DNA of 64,000 nucleotides from Rhizobium sp. 9140 (GTDB taxonomy: Bacteria; Pseudomonadota; Alphaproteobacteria; Rhizobiales; Rhizobiaceae): contig NZ_FJUR01000001.1 in the NCBI RefSeq assembly GCF_900067135.1, positions 1,367,501 to 1,431,500 of the forward strand, in the 5' to 3' direction. The position numbers and the translations under genes were made by a program. The notes beneath the pieces are model-generated. The model was not told where the DNA came from. It was given only the letters and a program-made list of their open reading frames with translations, and did not search any database. Of the stretch, positions 1-9,115 are shown piece by piece. How positions within the stretch are numbered: the first letter of the stretch is position 1; the number at the start of each line of letters is the position of its first letter.

Positions 1-819
1 AACACCACGCTGGTGGGGAGCATGGGCGTCGACGACGCCTCGCGGCTTGCCAACACGAAGACGGCTCTCACCTCGACGTTTAACGCGTTCTTTGTCGCGG
101 CAAACTCCCAGTCGAACGGAGAATACCTTCTTTCCGGCCTGAATTCCGACGCCAGGCCGCTGACGCCTTACGCCGAGAACGCGGCCGCCAAGCAAACCTT
201 CGCCGACGCGTTCGAAAGCTTCAAGCTGGAGAACAACAGCAATCCTGCCAACGCGACGATCACGGGGTATCGCGACCTCTCCGCGGATCAGATGAAGGAC
301 TTCATCGATCGCAAGATCGTGCCTCTCTACGTGGGCGATACGAGCGCCGGTGAAAACGCGGTTCCCGATCAGTGGATGACAGATTGGTCGCAGGCGTCGG
401 ACAAGAATGTCCAGAGCCGAATTTCCGGATCCGAAGTCGTATCGACGACGACGAACGCCAACGAGGCGGGTGTCCGTAAGATGGTGCTGGCTTCCGTGAT
501 CGCCTCCCAGCTGCTGGCCGAGGATCTCTCCAGCCAGGCGCGCCAGGTCGTCAACCAGACGGCGCAGAACTATACCCAGCAGGCAATTTCCGGCTTGATC
601 AGCATGGGAAGCGATCTCGGTACGTCCGAGGGGCGCGTCGCCAAGGCCAATGCGTTGCTGGACTCCCAGACGAAGCTGCTCACCACGCACGTCAGCGACC
701 TCGAAGGTGTCGATCCCTATGAGGCGACCACGCGAATGAAGGCCCTGATGACGCAGATCGAGACGTCTTACACGCTCACGTCGCGAATGCAGCAGTTGAG
801 CTTGATCAATTTCCTCTGA
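1..819 (+). CDS. flgL: Flagellar hook-filament junction protein FlgL (5' end off the window)
   Basis: The frame is open from base 1, so this is the C-terminal part of a longer gene. FlgL (HAP3) joins the hook, via FlgK, to the flagellin filament outside the cell. The visible 268+ residues are Ser/Thr/Asn/Gln-rich and end in a flagellin-type C-terminal helix (LTSRMQQLSLINFL). The middle carries the typical LSGLNSDARPLTPY stretch. Position directly before flaF-flbT-flgD fits the rhizobial flgE-flgK-flgL-flaF order, which separates it from flagellin itself. There are no cysteines, as usual for axial proteins. The first visible GTG at 13 is internal, not a start. Confidence 0.9.
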   Translation, partial: NTTLVGSMGVDDASRLANTKTALTSTFNAFFVAANSQSNGEYLLSGLNSDARPLTPYAENAAAKQTFADAFESFKLENNSNPANATITGYRDLSADQMKDFIDRKIVPLYVGDTSAGENAVPDQWMTDWSQASDKNVQSRISGSEVVSTTTNANEAGVRKMVLASVIASQLLAEDLSSQARQVVNQTAQNYTQQAISGLISMGSDLGTSEGRVAKANALLDSQTKLLTTHVSDLEGVDPYEATTRMKALMTQIETSYTLTSRMQQLSLINFL

Positions 820-856
820 TGCGAAGAGGCCTTAGACAAACATGAGGGATGTCTGA

Positions 857-1204
857 ATGTATCAGTTTTCGTATGCCGAGATCATGGAGGACGGCGTTGC
901 CGACTCCAAGGATCGTGAGCGGCAAGTCCTCGACCGTTCGATCGCACTTCTCGCATCTGCCAGCCTGCAGAAGGGGTACTCCCGAGAAGCGATCGAAGCG
1001 GTCTACTACACGCGGCGCCTCTGGATCCGTTTCATCGAGGATCTGCGTGCGCCCGACAATCAGCTGAACGAAGAGCTGCGTGCCAATCTCATCTCCATTG
1101 CCATCTGGATTCTGAACGAAACCGAGAAGATCCGCAAACGCGAATCCTCGAACTTCCAGGGCATCATCGACATCACAACCATCATCAGGGATGGACTGAA
1201 ATGA
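857..1204 (+). CDS. flaF: Flagellin biosynthesis regulator FlaF
   Basis: 115-residue FlaF family protein, usual full length. In Caulobacter and rhizobia FlaF is needed for flagellin synthesis and works with FlbT, the post-transcriptional brake on flagellin mRNA. It begins [12 protein letters not shown] and contains the conserved ...[10 protein letters not shown]... and [15 protein letters not shown] segments. A TGAGGGA ribosome site lies about 8 bases before the ATG. The stop overlaps the flbT start as ATGA (1201-1204), implying translational coupling. Confidence 0.93.
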   Translation: MYQFSYAEIMEDGVADSKDRERQVLDRSIALLASASLQKGYSREAIEAVYYTRRLWIRFIEDLRAPDNQLNEELRANLISIAIWILNETEKIRKRESSNFQGIIDITTIIRDGLK

Positions 1205-1650
1205 AAAGCACACTGCGCATCTCGCTGAAGTCGGGCGAACGGATCTTTGTGAATGGCGCCGTTCTGCGGGTCGATCGCAAGGTGGCGGTCGAGTTCCTGA
1301 ACGATGTCACCTTCCTGCTCGAAAATCACGTCCTCCAGCCGGAGGACGCGACCACCCCGTTGCGTCAGCTCTATTTCATCGCCCAGATGATCCTGATCAA
1401 CCCGGAAGGTGCCGAGCAGTCGACCATCATGTTCCGCAAGTCGATCGTCATGCTGCTGAATTGCTTCAAGAACGACGAGATCCTGTCCGAACTGAAGCGC
1501 GTCGACGGTCTCGTCATGCAGGGTCGTGCCTTCGACGCCCTGAAGGCGATCCGTGGTCTCTACCCGATCGAAGACAAGATCCTCAACGCCCAGGAAATGG
1601 CGCCGGCGATGATCGAACACATCCGTAAGGAGATTGCACCATGGCGGTAG
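1201..1650 (+). CDS. flbT: Flagellin mRNA translational repressor FlbT
   Basis: 149-residue FlbT. In Caulobacter this cytoplasmic protein binds the 5' leader of flagellin mRNA and represses its translation until the hook is complete; in some alphaproteobacteria it acts positively. It starts [28 protein letters not shown], the characteristic small beta-rich N-terminus, followed by a helical part with [17 protein letters not shown]. It is coupled to flaF by the ATGA overlap at its start, and its 3' end overlaps the flgD start by 10 bases. Confidence 0.94.
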   Translation: MKSTLRISLKSGERIFVNGAVLRVDRKVAVEFLNDVTFLLENHVLQPEDATTPLRQLYFIAQMILINPEGAEQSTIMFRKSIVMLLNCFKNDEILSELKRVDGLVMQGRAFDALKAIRGLYPIEDKILNAQEMAPAMIEHIRKEIAPWR

Positions 1651-2066
1651 ACACAGTCACCGGCGCTGCGGCAGCCGCAGCGACGAAGGCAGCGACCTCG
1701 ACAGCCAAGGACGCGGCCAGTGCGGCCAGCAAGGCCAACCTCAATTATGACAGCTTTCTCAAGCTGCTCGTCGCCCAGATGAAGAATCAGGATCCGACTC
1801 AGCCGATGGATTCGACCCAGCAGATCGCCCAGCTCGCGACCTTCTCCCAGGTCGAGCAGACCATCCAGACGAACACCAATCTGGAAAGCCTGCTGCAGCG
1901 CACCTCGCTCTCGGAAGCCAATGCCGTCATCGGCAAGACGGTGACGAGCGCGGACGGCAAGACGACTGGCGTGGTCAAGGAGGTCACGCTATACTCCGAC
2001 GGAATCGTTGCGCTTCTCGAAAATGGCACCAAGCTTCCCATCGGTCCTGGGGTTTCGGTAAAGTAG
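1641..2066 (+). CDS. flgD: Flagellar hook capping protein FlgD (short form)
   Basis: 141 residues, the short alphaproteobacterial form lacking the C-terminal beta domains of enteric FlgD. FlgD caps the growing hook and guides addition of FlgE subunits outside the cell. The N-terminus is Ala/Thr-rich; the diagnostic [25 protein letters not shown] core follows at about residues 34-58, with [11 protein letters not shown] after it. A strong AAGGAGA ribosome site at 1627-1633 lies inside the end of flbT, which it overlaps. Confidence 0.95.
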   Translation: MAVDTVTGAAAAAATKAATSTAKDAASAASKANLNYDSFLKLLVAQMKNQDPTQPMDSTQQIAQLATFSQVEQTIQTNTNLESLLQRTSLSEANAVIGKTVTSADGKTTGVVKEVTLYSDGIVALLENGTKLPIGPGVSVK

Positions 2067-2117
2067 CGGTCTCGGCCCAGGATTGGGTCCGGTCCTCCGT
2101 GGTGAAGTGATACTGCA

Positions 2118-2384
2118 ATGAACGAGGCCGACGCTCTCGACATGGTTCAGACGGCAATGTGGACGGTGGTCGTGGCATCTGGCCCGCCCGTTCTCGCCGC
2201 CATGATCGTCGGCCTCGTCGTCGCGCTGATCCAGGCGCTGACGCAGGTTCAGGAAATGACGCTGACCTTCGTTCCGAAGATCCTGGCGGTCCTCGTGACC
2301 GTAGCCATCGCTGCACCGTTCATCGGCTCGCAGGTCTCGATCTTCACCGACATCGTCTTCTCCCGCATCCAGACCGGCTTTTGA
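2118..2384 (+). CDS. fliQ: Flagellar type III export gate protein FliQ
   Basis: 88 residues, the normal FliQ size, with two hydrophobic hairpin segments (about residues 15-38 and 52-75). FliQ assembles with FliP and FliR into the helical export gate of the flagellar type III secretion system in the inner membrane. It has the family pattern ...DMVQTAMWTVVVASGPPVL...ALIQALTQVQEMTLTFVPKI. It lies 51 bases after flgD and about 150 before flhA, inside the export-gate block. Confidence 0.95.
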   Translation: MNEADALDMVQTAMWTVVVASGPPVLAAMIVGLVVALIQALTQVQEMTLTFVPKILAVLVTVAIAAPFIGSQVSIFTDIVFSRIQTGF

Positions 2385-2533
2385 TCCGTCTCCCGGACCA
2401 GGCAAGCCATCGATGGCGCCGTCCGTTTCGCCTCGCCAGCCATCCCCGCGCAAGCTTGGACACCTAGAACTGTCGGCATATGGGGCGACAGGTATGAATG
2501 TCGCCCGCCTCTCATGACGAGACGGACATTCCG

Positions 2534-4621
2534 ATGGCACAACCTCCTGCAATAGTCATTCCCAAGATCGCCCCGAACGGGCGCGATGTCGGCTTCGCGC
2601 TCGGCATCGTCGCGATCCTGTCGATCCTCTTCCTGCCGATACCGCCCTTCCTGATCGACATGGGACTGGCCTTCTCCATCGCCTTCTCCATCCTTATCCT
2701 GATGGTGTCGCTCTGGATCCAGCGACCGCTCGATTTCTCGTCCTTCCCGGTCATTCTGCTGATCTCGACGATGATCCGCCTCGCGCTGAACATCGCGACG
2801 ACGCGCGTCATTCTCTCGCACGGACACCAGGGGCACGATGCGGCCGGCAGCGTTATTGCGGGCTTTGCCAGCCTCGTCATGTCCGGCGACTTCGTCATCG
2901 GTCTGATCGTCTTTCTCATCCTCATCACGGTGAACTTCATCGTCATCACCAAGGGTGCCACGCGTATCGCGGAAGTGGGCGCCCGCTTCACCCTCGATGC
3001 CATTCCCGGCAAGCAGATGTCGATCGACGCCGACCTGTCGGCGGGCCTGATCAACGAGAAGGAAGCGCAGCATCGGCGGCGCGAATTGGAGGAGGAAAGC
3101 TCCTTCTTCGGCTCCATGGACGGTGCCTCGAAGTTCGTGCGCGGCGATGCGGTCGCCGGCCTTCTCATCACCGGCATCAACGTGTTCGGCGGCATCATCA
3201 TCGGCTATTTCCGCCACGGCATGTCGATCGGCGAAGCGGCGGATGTGTTCGTCAAGCTTTCGGTCGGCGACGGTCTGGTTTCGCAGATCCCGGCGCTGAT
3301 CGTCTCGCTTGCAGCCGGCCTTCTCGTGTCGCGCGGCGGCACCTCCGGCTCCACCGACCAGGCGGTCGTCGGCCAGCTCAGCAACTATCCCCGCGCACTG
3401 ATGGTGGCGGCCAGTCTTCTGGCCATGCTCTCCATCATCCCGGGTCTGCCCTTCATTCCCTTCGCCACGCTCGGTATCGGCATGGCCGCCATGGCCTACG
3501 TCATACCGCGTCGTGCCGCAGCCGCAAGCCAGCTGAAGCGCGAGCAGGATCTGCAGACGGCAGCCCAGGTCAAGGACAGTGAGAAGGACAGCGTCAAGTC
3601 CGTCCTCAAGACCGCGGAAATCGAGCTGTTGCTCGGCAAGCAGGTCTCGACCCGACTGCTCGGCGCCCATCAGGAACTCGCCTTCCGCGTTGGCAAGATG
3701 CGCCGCAAATTCGCCAGTCAGTACGGTCTCATCGTTCCCGAGATCAAGGTTTCCGACGACATCGCCGTGCCGGACAAGGCCTACCATATCCGCGTCCACG
3801 GCACGACGATCGCGTCGAACACGGTGCGCGTCGGCGAGGTCATCGTCGTCACCGGCGGCGGACGACGCCCGACGGTTCCCGGCGACGATATCCGCGAACC
3901 CGCCTTCGGCATGCCTGCCGTCTCGATCCTCGAAACCTTCACCGAAGACCTGAAGCGCGAAGGCTTTCACCCGATCGACAACGTTTCCGTGGTGCTGACG
4001 CACCTGTCGGAAGTCATTCGCAACAACCTGCCGCAGCTGCTGTCCTACAAGGACGTCAAGATCCTCATCGAGCGTCTCGATCCGGAATATCGCAAGCTCG
4101 CGGACGAGATCTGCACCTCGCATATGTCCTATTCGGGCCTGCAGGCCGTGCTGAAGCTGCTCCTCGCCGAGCGCGTCTCCATCCGCAACCTGCACCTGAT
4201 CCTCGAAGCCGTGGCCGAACTCGCTCCGCATGTCCGCAAGACCGAACATATCGTCGAGCACGTCCGTGTCCGCATGTCGCAGCAGCTCTGCGGCGACCTC
4301 TCCGACAACGGCACGCTGCGCGTGCTGCGCCTCGGCAACAAGTGGGACATGGTGTTCCACCAGGCGCTCAAGCGCGACGCCAAGGGCGATATCGTCGAGT
4401 TCGACATCGATCCGCGCCACCTCGAGGAATTCAGCGAGGAGGCGACCCGCGTCATCCGCGAACATCTGGATCGCGGCATGCCGTTCGTACTGGTATCTTC
4501 GCCCGAATCCCGCTCTTATGTCCGCATGATCATCGAACGCCTGTTTGCTACGCTGCCGGTCCTCAGCCATGTCGAGCTCGCAAAGGGGCTCGAGATCAAG
4601 ATCATCGGCTCCATTTCATGA
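2534..4621 (+). CDS. flhA: Flagellar export gate protein FlhA
   Basis: FlhA is the large export-gate subunit: eight N-terminal membrane segments (about residues 20-320) and a cytoplasmic ring domain that docks substrates and chaperones. Visible landmarks are the FHIPEP-type loop region ([20 protein letters not shown]), the KQMSIDADL stretch, and a cytoplasmic half with PEIKVSDD and LLPQ-type helices. I chose the ATG at 2534 ([11 protein letters not shown], 695 residues, the length I expect for rhizobia). An in-frame ATG at 2498 would add 12 residues. The stop overlaps the fliR start as ATGA. Confidence 0.96.
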   Translation: MAQPPAIVIPKIAPNGRDVGFALGIVAILSILFLPIPPFLIDMGLAFSIAFSILILMVSLWIQRPLDFSSFPVILLISTMIRLALNIATTRVILSHGHQGHDAAGSVIAGFASLVMSGDFVIGLIVFLILITVNFIVITKGATRIAEVGARFTLDAIPGKQMSIDADLSAGLINEKEAQHRRRELEEESSFFGSMDGASKFVRGDAVAGLLITGINVFGGIIIGYFRHGMSIGEAADVFVKLSVGDGLVSQIPALIVSLAAGLLVSRGGTSGSTDQAVVGQLSNYPRALMVAASLLAMLSIIPGLPFIPFATLGIGMAAMAYVIPRRAAAASQLKREQDLQTAAQVKDSEKDSVKSVLKTAEIELLLGKQVSTRLLGAHQELAFRVGKMRRKFASQYGLIVPEIKVSDDIAVPDKAYHIRVHGTTIASNTVRVGEVIVVTGGGRRPTVPGDDIREPAFGMPAVSILETFTEDLKREGFHPIDNVSVVLTHLSEVIRNNLPQLLSYKDVKILIERLDPEYRKLADEICTSHMSYSGLQAVLKLLLAERVSIRNLHLILEAVAELAPHVRKTEHIVEHVRVRMSQQLCGDLSDNGTLRVLRLGNKWDMVFHQALKRDAKGDIVEFDIDPRHLEEFSEEATRVIREHLDRGMPFVLVSSPESRSYVRMIIERLFATLPVLSHVELAKGLEIKIIGSIS

Positions 4622-5370
4622 TAACAGACCCGGAAGGCACGGTGCTGGCGCTGTTTGCGGCGTTCTGCCGTATCGGCGCCTGCATCATGGTCATGCCGGG
4701 TTTCTCGTCGGCGCGTGTCTCGGTCCAGATCCGCCTTTTCGCGGCGGTCGCGATCTCGATGTCCATCCTGCCGCTGATGTGGAACGACATCTATCCGCAG
4801 ATCTCCGGTAAGGGGCACACTTATATCTACATCATTACCACCGAGATCGTCATCGGCAGCGTGATCGGCCTCATCGCCCGCTTTTACGCGCTTGGCCTCC
4901 AGTTCGTCGGCACCGTGCTCACCATGATGATCGGCTTCACCGCGCCGCCGGCCAGCGACGTGCTGGAAGATACTTCCGAAAACCAGGTGACGAACATGAT
5001 CTCCTTTGCCGGGCTCATGGTACTCTTCATGCTCGATTTCCATCATGTGATCTTCGAGTCGATCTTCGACAGCTATAGGGCGATGCCGCTCGGGGTCGGA
5101 TTCGATCCGCAGGGCATCCTGATCACGATGACCAATGCGCTGGAAATGACCTTCATGATCATGCTGCGCCTGTCGAGCCCGTTCATCATCTATGGCCTGC
5201 TCTTCAACGTCGCGCTCGGCATGGTCAACAAGCTGGCGCCGCAGATGCCGCTCTACTTCATCTCCGCGCCCTACCTCATCATGGGTGGGTTGTTCCTTCT
5301 CTATCTGGGCATCGCCGCCATGCTGCGGCTTTTCGCCGATGGCTTCGCCGTCGTCATGCAGGGAATATAG
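4618..5370 (+). CDS. fliR: Flagellar export gate protein FliR
   Basis: 250 residues with about six hydrophobic segments, the usual FliR size. It forms the export gate with FliP and FliQ in the inner membrane. The conserved region [19 protein letters not shown] is the family landmark (usually ...G..IG.....DP). The start is the ATG inside the flhA stop (ATGA, 4618-4621). The frame is open upstream inside flhA, but that is overlap, not a longer gene. Confidence 0.95.
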   Translation: MITDPEGTVLALFAAFCRIGACIMVMPGFSSARVSVQIRLFAAVAISMSILPLMWNDIYPQISGKGHTYIYIITTEIVIGSVIGLIARFYALGLQFVGTVLTMMIGFTAPPASDVLEDTSENQVTNMISFAGLMVLFMLDFHHVIFESIFDSYRAMPLGVGFDPQGILITMTNALEMTFMIMLRLSSPFIIYGLLFNVALGMVNKLAPQMPLYFISAPYLIMGGLFLLYLGIAAMLRLFADGFAVVMQGI

Positions 5371-5372
5371 AC

Positions 5373-5789
5373 ATGGCTGGAAACCGATCGGACAAGCTGA
5401 AGCGCCTCGTCGCCGTCCAGCGCCATCTCGAACAGATGGCGGAAAACGAGCTTTCCGAAACCGCCCGCCAGCGCCGCGAGCTTGCGACCACGATCGACGT
5501 CGTGGCGGATGCCATGGGCTCGGCGAAGCCCCTCCATGCCATGTTTTCCGGCCACTACGCGTCGCAGCTCGGCCGTCTCGCCCAGAAGGACCAGATGCTC
5601 GAAGGCATCCAGCAGGTGCATGAGGCGCGCGTGCTCAAGGAGCGGGCGAAGGGCGACCGGCTGGCCGAGCATATGAAGGATGCCCGCGCGCTCGAGGAGC
5701 GGGCGGAAGCGGACGATGCCATTTACGATCTCATCGACCAGCACGTCATGCATGGCGCGCCAGCTTCCGGTAAGCTTGACCACTCATAG
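5373..5789 (+). CDS. Conserved flagellar-operon protein, coiled coil, FliJ-like
   Basis: 138 residues, only two bases after fliR, so certainly co-transcribed. The sequence is almost entirely amphipathic helix rich in Glu, Arg, Lys, Ala and Gln (LKRLVAVQRHLEQMAENELSE; later KERAKGDRLAEHMKDARALEERAEADD), predicting a long coiled coil with no membrane segment. Size, composition and place in an export-gate operon resemble FliJ, the stalk-like cofactor of the FliI ATPase, but sequence similarity is too weak for me to assert this. FliJ-like function is inference; the flagellar association comes from context. Confidence 0.8.
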   Translation: MAGNRSDKLKRLVAVQRHLEQMAENELSETARQRRELATTIDVVADAMGSAKPLHAMFSGHYASQLGRLAQKDQMLEGIQQVHEARVLKERAKGDRLAEHMKDARALEERAEADDAIYDLIDQHVMHGAPASGKLDHS

Positions 5790-5907
5790 TGCTCCCGGTC
5801 GGCAGGATGCGAAGCACGTGTTTCGTACTGCCAAATATCTGATTTTCATCGCGGATTTTCAGCTCTCGTCAACGGGCTGCAGGCTGCATGACGAAGGAAG
5901 CAACCGG

Positions 5908-6483
5908 ATGGCCATTTCTCCTCCGACCGATCTGGTGATGGATGTCCTGCGGGCGGCCGATCCGACGCAGGTCAAGGAAGCGCAGGCGCGTCTGCAGTCC
6001 AACCGGGCGGCCTTCCGCGCTTCGAGCCTCGCGGAGACCGGCAACGGCTTTACCAACACGGTCGCGATCATCAATCAGAACCAGGCCGGTACCGGCCTCG
6101 GGAATATCGAAAATCGTGCCGAGCCGAAGAGGGTGCCGGAAACCTATCGCAAGTTCGAGGCCATGGTGCTTCAGAACTTCGTGAAATCGATGATGCCGAG
6201 CAACAGCGAGGACGTCTACGGCAAGGGCACGGCCGGCGACATCTGGAAGAGCATGATGGCCGAGCAGATCGGCAACGTTATGGCCAAGGGCGACGGCGTC
6301 GGCATTGCCGCGAGCATGGTGGCCGATGGCGCTGGCGGAACGAGCATGACCAATCGCGTCAGCGCGCAACTCGATGGCAACAGCGCCAACATTGCCCAGA
6401 GCATGGTGCAGGAATATCAGCGCAAGGCGCTGGACGGCTTCCGGGCGAGCGACGCGCTGTCCTCGACAGGCAGTACGGAGTGA
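5908..6483 (+). CDS. Flagellar rod-binding protein, FlgJ N-terminal domain type
   Basis: 191 residues from the ATG at 5908. The frame is open back to 5680, but that part overlaps the previous gene and is not coding-like. The C-terminal half matches the FlgJ rod-binding domain: YRKFEAMVLQNFVKSMMPS, then YGKGTAGDIWKSMMAEQIGN. In enterics FlgJ caps the growing rod and carries a muramidase domain; here there is no muramidase, as is usual in alphaproteobacteria, which use a separate lytic enzyme. It probably acts in the periplasm during rod assembly. Strong by motif and context. Confidence 0.85.
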   Translation: MAISPPTDLVMDVLRAADPTQVKEAQARLQSNRAAFRASSLAETGNGFTNTVAIINQNQAGTGLGNIENRAEPKRVPETYRKFEAMVLQNFVKSMMPSNSEDVYGKGTAGDIWKSMMAEQIGNVMAKGDGVGIAASMVADGAGGTSMTNRVSAQLDGNSANIAQSMVQEYQRKALDGFRASDALSSTGSTE

Positions 6484-6816
6484 TGCGGCTTCCGGTTGAT
6501 CAGACCGGAAACCGTATTCCGTCCAGTGAAAATCTGGCCTCCCGGCCAGAGATTTTCGATGGTTCTTGTTTCCGGTTCGCGGAACGCGATCAGCCGGAAA
6601 CGGAATAAGAGGACGCGCGGCCCCGAGGGGCCGGCGCAACGACGCGGACCGGCTGCCGGCATCGTCCAGATGCTCCGGCGGCCGGCAGAGGTTCATGCTT
6701 CGCAGGTGGCGTCACAGGGCTGGCCCCGACGGCGTTACGTGCGGAAAATCAGGAATGCAGGCGCAGGGTGAGCGGCGAAATCCACCTGGGTGCCGTGCCA
6801 AGACGGGAGACGTTCT
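6484..6816. other. 333-bp intergenic region with several hairpins
   Basis: No convincing gene. It holds an inverted repeat TTCCGGT/ACCGGAA (6490-6496, 6504-6510), a terminator-like hairpin (6529-6556), a hairpin GGCCCC-GA-GGGGCC (6619-6632), and a longer pair TTTCCGG/CCGGAAA near 6565-6600. It probably separates the flgL-to-rod-binding transcript from the following two-gene unit. Confidence 0.6.
6529..6556 (+). terminator. Probable Rho-independent terminator after the rod-binding gene
   Basis: AAAATCTGGCC (6529-6539), loop TCCC, then GGCCAGA, one bulged G and ATTTT (to 6556). The GC-rich core flanked by A and T tracts could work on either strand. It lies 45 bases after the stop of the rod-binding protein gene. 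Confidence 0.6.
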
Positions 6817-7191
6817 ATGGAAATTCAGGCTTCGGGCGATGTGCGGGTCCGCAACATTCTGGGTCGGCTCGAGATGATCCTCGACAATGAGAACGCCCGG
6901 ATCGGCGTCGATCCCACCTTCGACCTCAAGGCGTCCAACCTGCGCAAGAGCCGGTGCCTCTATGAACTGACCATGCTCAACCGCCGGCAGGCCGCGCCGA
7001 CCGACGTGTCCCCGTCCTATTTGTCGCAGGCCAAGCATATCCGCAACAAGCTGGCGACCAATTCCGAGAAGGTCGAGGCCCATCTGGAGGCCTGCCGCTC
7101 GGTGGTCGAGTTGCTGAAGACCGCGGCGCAGGATGCCGATGCGGATGGCATCTACTCCGAAGAACAGTTCCGTTACGGCGCGATGGTATGA
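6817..7191 (+). CDS. Conserved flagellar-region protein, FlgN-like helical protein
   Basis: 124 residues from the ATG at 6817, which has a GGGAGA ribosome site 5-6 bases upstream; a GTG at 6790 in the same frame is less likely. It is predicted mainly helical and soluble: MEIQASGDVRVRNILGRLEMI...ENARIG, then a long helix with YELTMLNRR. The layout resembles FlgN-type export chaperones (hook-filament proteins FlgK/FlgL), and flgL lies upstream, but this is inference. The stop overlaps the next start as ATGA. Confidence 0.75.
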   Translation: MEIQASGDVRVRNILGRLEMILDNENARIGVDPTFDLKASNLRKSRCLYELTMLNRRQAAPTDVSPSYLSQAKHIRNKLATNSEKVEAHLEACRSVVELLKTAAQDADADGIYSEEQFRYGAMV

Positions 7192-7754
7192 TCAAGCTTC
7201 TTCTCACCGGCGTCTGGGTCGCAGGCATCACGCTCGGATCGGTCTATGTCTCGATGCGTCATGCTTCCGCACCGGTGGAATCCAGTGAGGAGCAGGCCCG
7301 GCTTGCCGTGCAGGAATACGTTCCCGGCGAGCTGATCACGGTCCCCGTGCTCCGCGATGGCGGCGTGCAGGGTTACTTCCTGACGAAGCTCTCCTTCGCC
7401 GTGGACAAGACGAAGGTGAAGACGCTGCCGGTTCCCTTGAAGGAGACCGTCACCAACGCGCTGTTCGATATTCTCGTCGGCAAGCAGCTGATCAATGTCG
7501 AGGACAGCACATCCTTCGATCTCGCCAACTTCAAGTCCGTCGTGAAGGCGGGCCTGAACGAGCAGATGAAGGATGAGGTGATCTTCGAGGTGCTGGTGGA
7601 ACAGCTCGAATATCTTTCCAAGGCCGATGTCGCGCGCGTCGCCAATCGCGAAAGCCGCAAGCAGCCGCAGCCCGTCGCGATCGTCGATCGCAACGGCAAC
7701 ACGGCGCACGACGTCGTCCCCGGTGCAGCCGAAAAGGCGGCCGCCGGCCACTGA
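7188..7754 (+). CDS. Conserved membrane-anchored protein of the flagellar region
   Basis: 188 residues. It begins with one hydrophobic segment (MIKLLLTGVWVAGITLGSVYVS), then a periplasmic part of about 160 residues with PVLRDGGVQGYFLTKLSFAVD and a helical region ending ADVARVANRE, then a Gln/Pro/Ala-rich tail. One N-terminal anchor with an exported domain recalls FliL-type stator-associated proteins, but the FliL motif is not convincing. ATGA overlap (7188-7191) couples it to the preceding gene, which is the main evidence for a flagellar role. Function unknown. Confidence 0.75.
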   Translation: MIKLLLTGVWVAGITLGSVYVSMRHASAPVESSEEQARLAVQEYVPGELITVPVLRDGGVQGYFLTKLSFAVDKTKVKTLPVPLKETVTNALFDILVGKQLINVEDSTSFDLANFKSVVKAGLNEQMKDEVIFEVLVEQLEYLSKADVARVANRESRKQPQPVAIVDRNGNTAHDVVPGAAEKAAAGH

Positions 7755-8129
7755 TTCGGTGGAGGGGAGGCATCTTCCGTCACGGGCGGCCTGTATCGCC
7801 TTGAGACGATCGTGGGGCTATAGCCGAGCGAGAAACATGGTTTCCCCGGTCGTCATCCTTGCTCTTGCTCGCCTTTTCGCAGGATCGTCGTAAACGGATC
7901 CTGAATTCCCGAAAAGGCTTTTGATTGAATGGTTTAAACGCGATTTCAGACCGCTTTGCTATTGTGCCGTCAATTGATCCGAGGATCGTGACCGCACAGG
8001 CATCCGGGAATATCCGTTCTCGTCACAGCCCGCTCGTCTCCGCTTGACCGCGACGACGAGCGAGAGCGGGGACAGGGAATGAGAACGGTACTCGTGCGGT
8101 ACGATGCTCCTTGATGGAGGATTGCCCGC
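7755..8129. other. 375-bp intergenic region ending the flagellar block
   Basis: No gene seen. It contains a nested hairpin followed by T residues (7871-7922) and an AT-richer stretch (about 7920-7975) that may hold the promoter of the following glycosyltransferase. A GGAGG ribosome site for that gene is at 8115-8119. Confidence 0.6.
7871..7922 (+). terminator. Probable nested terminator hairpin
   Basis: Outer arms GCCTTTTCG (7871-7879) and CGAAAAGGC (7910-7918) enclose inner arms CAGGATC (7880-7886) and GATCCTG (7897-7903), followed by TTTTG. A plausible end of the flagellar transcript, 116 bases after the last flagellar stop. Confidence 0.55.
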
Positions 8130-8939
8130 ATGAAATATTTTCCGCCCGTCTCGATCCAGCCGTCCCACCGCGACATCCTCGACCTCGCGGTCTGCGATTT
8201 CGAATGGGAGGAAGCATTCACCTTCGTAGACGAGGTCGCCTCGTTGCCGATCGGGCAGACGATCATTTCCTTCCTGAATGCCAACAATGCCAACTACATG
8301 ATGGAAGACCCCGACTACCGCGCTATTCTCGAGCGGCATATCGTGCTGCCGGATGGCCATGGTGTCGATATCGCCTCCAAGATCTTTCATGGCAAGCCGT
8401 TCCCCGCCAATCTGAACGGAACCGATTTCGTGCCGGCCATGCTCACCTATATGCGCACGCCCCGCCGCGTCGCGATGGTCGGTGCGCGCCCCGAGGTCCT
8501 GCAGCGGGCCGCCGAGAATTTCGCCAAGCATACGCCCTGGCATACGTTCATTCCCGTATCGGACGGCTACTTCGATCCGTCCGAATCTGATGCCGTCATG
8601 GCGAAGGTGCGCGAGGCCAGACCCGACATTCTCTTGATCGCCATGGGAACGCCGCGCCAGGAAAAGTGGATCGACCGCTATGTTGGCCCGGGGCATGCCC
8701 GGCTCGTGCTCGGCGTGGGCGCCCTGTTCGATTTCATCGCTGGCGAGGTGCCGCGTGCGCCCGAATCCATCCGTCGCATGCGCCTGGAGTGGCTCTACCG
8801 CATGACCATCGAGCCGCAGCGCCTGTGGAAGCGCTATGTCATCGGCATCCCGGTCTTCCTGCGCTTCGTTCTCTGGCGCAAGCTGACTGGACCGCGCACG
8901 GCGCGTACCCTGCCGGCCCGACGGGTCGCGTCGCTGTAA
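8130..8939 (+). CDS. WecG/TagA/CpsF family glycosyltransferase
   Basis: 269 residues. This family (GT26) transfers sugars such as N-acetylmannosaminuronic acid or N-acetylmannosamine to undecaprenyl-linked intermediates at the inner face of the membrane, in exopolysaccharide or capsule assembly. Landmarks: FLNANNANYMMEDPDYR, LPDGHGVDIASKIFHG, LNGTDFVPAML, then DILLIAMGTPRQEKWI and LVLGVGALFDFIAGE. The C-terminus is basic and hydrophobic (RLWKRYVIGIPVFLRFV), a likely membrane contact. A GGAGG ribosome site precedes the ATG. It is a stand-alone gene, so its polysaccharide is unknown. Confidence 0.92.
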   Translation: MKYFPPVSIQPSHRDILDLAVCDFEWEEAFTFVDEVASLPIGQTIISFLNANNANYMMEDPDYRAILERHIVLPDGHGVDIASKIFHGKPFPANLNGTDFVPAMLTYMRTPRRVAMVGARPEVLQRAAENFAKHTPWHTFIPVSDGYFDPSESDAVMAKVREARPDILLIAMGTPRQEKWIDRYVGPGHARLVLGVGALFDFIAGEVPRAPESIRRMRLEWLYRMTIEPQRLWKRYVIGIPVFLRFVLWRKLTGPRTARTLPARRVASL

Positions 8940-8974
8940 AGTCCGGCATATCATCCCGGTTCGAGCAAAAACGG

Positions 8975-9001
8975 TGCACCGGAAAGCGATCTTCCGGTGC
9001 A
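8975..9001. terminator. Inverted repeat after the glycosyltransferase gene
   Basis: TGCACCGGAA (8975-8984) and TTCCGGTGCA (8992-9001), a perfect 10-bp stem with a 7-base loop, 36 bases after the stop. No T tract follows, so it may be a 3'-end stabilising hairpin rather than a true terminator. Confidence 0.5.
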
Positions 9002-9115
9002 GACCCCTGTCGGCCTTGAAATCCTCGCGAAGAACAGCTTAGGACGCATTGAGGCGATCTGCCGGCGTTCGCGCCCTATATGTCCCTCTGGACGAACCAC
9101 ATCCGCGAGGGCCTG

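Noticed and set aside
2249..4570. 773-codon open frame on the minus strand
   Set aside because: It lies opposite flhA, whose protein is fully recognisable; the antisense frame is a high-GC artefact of charged residues.
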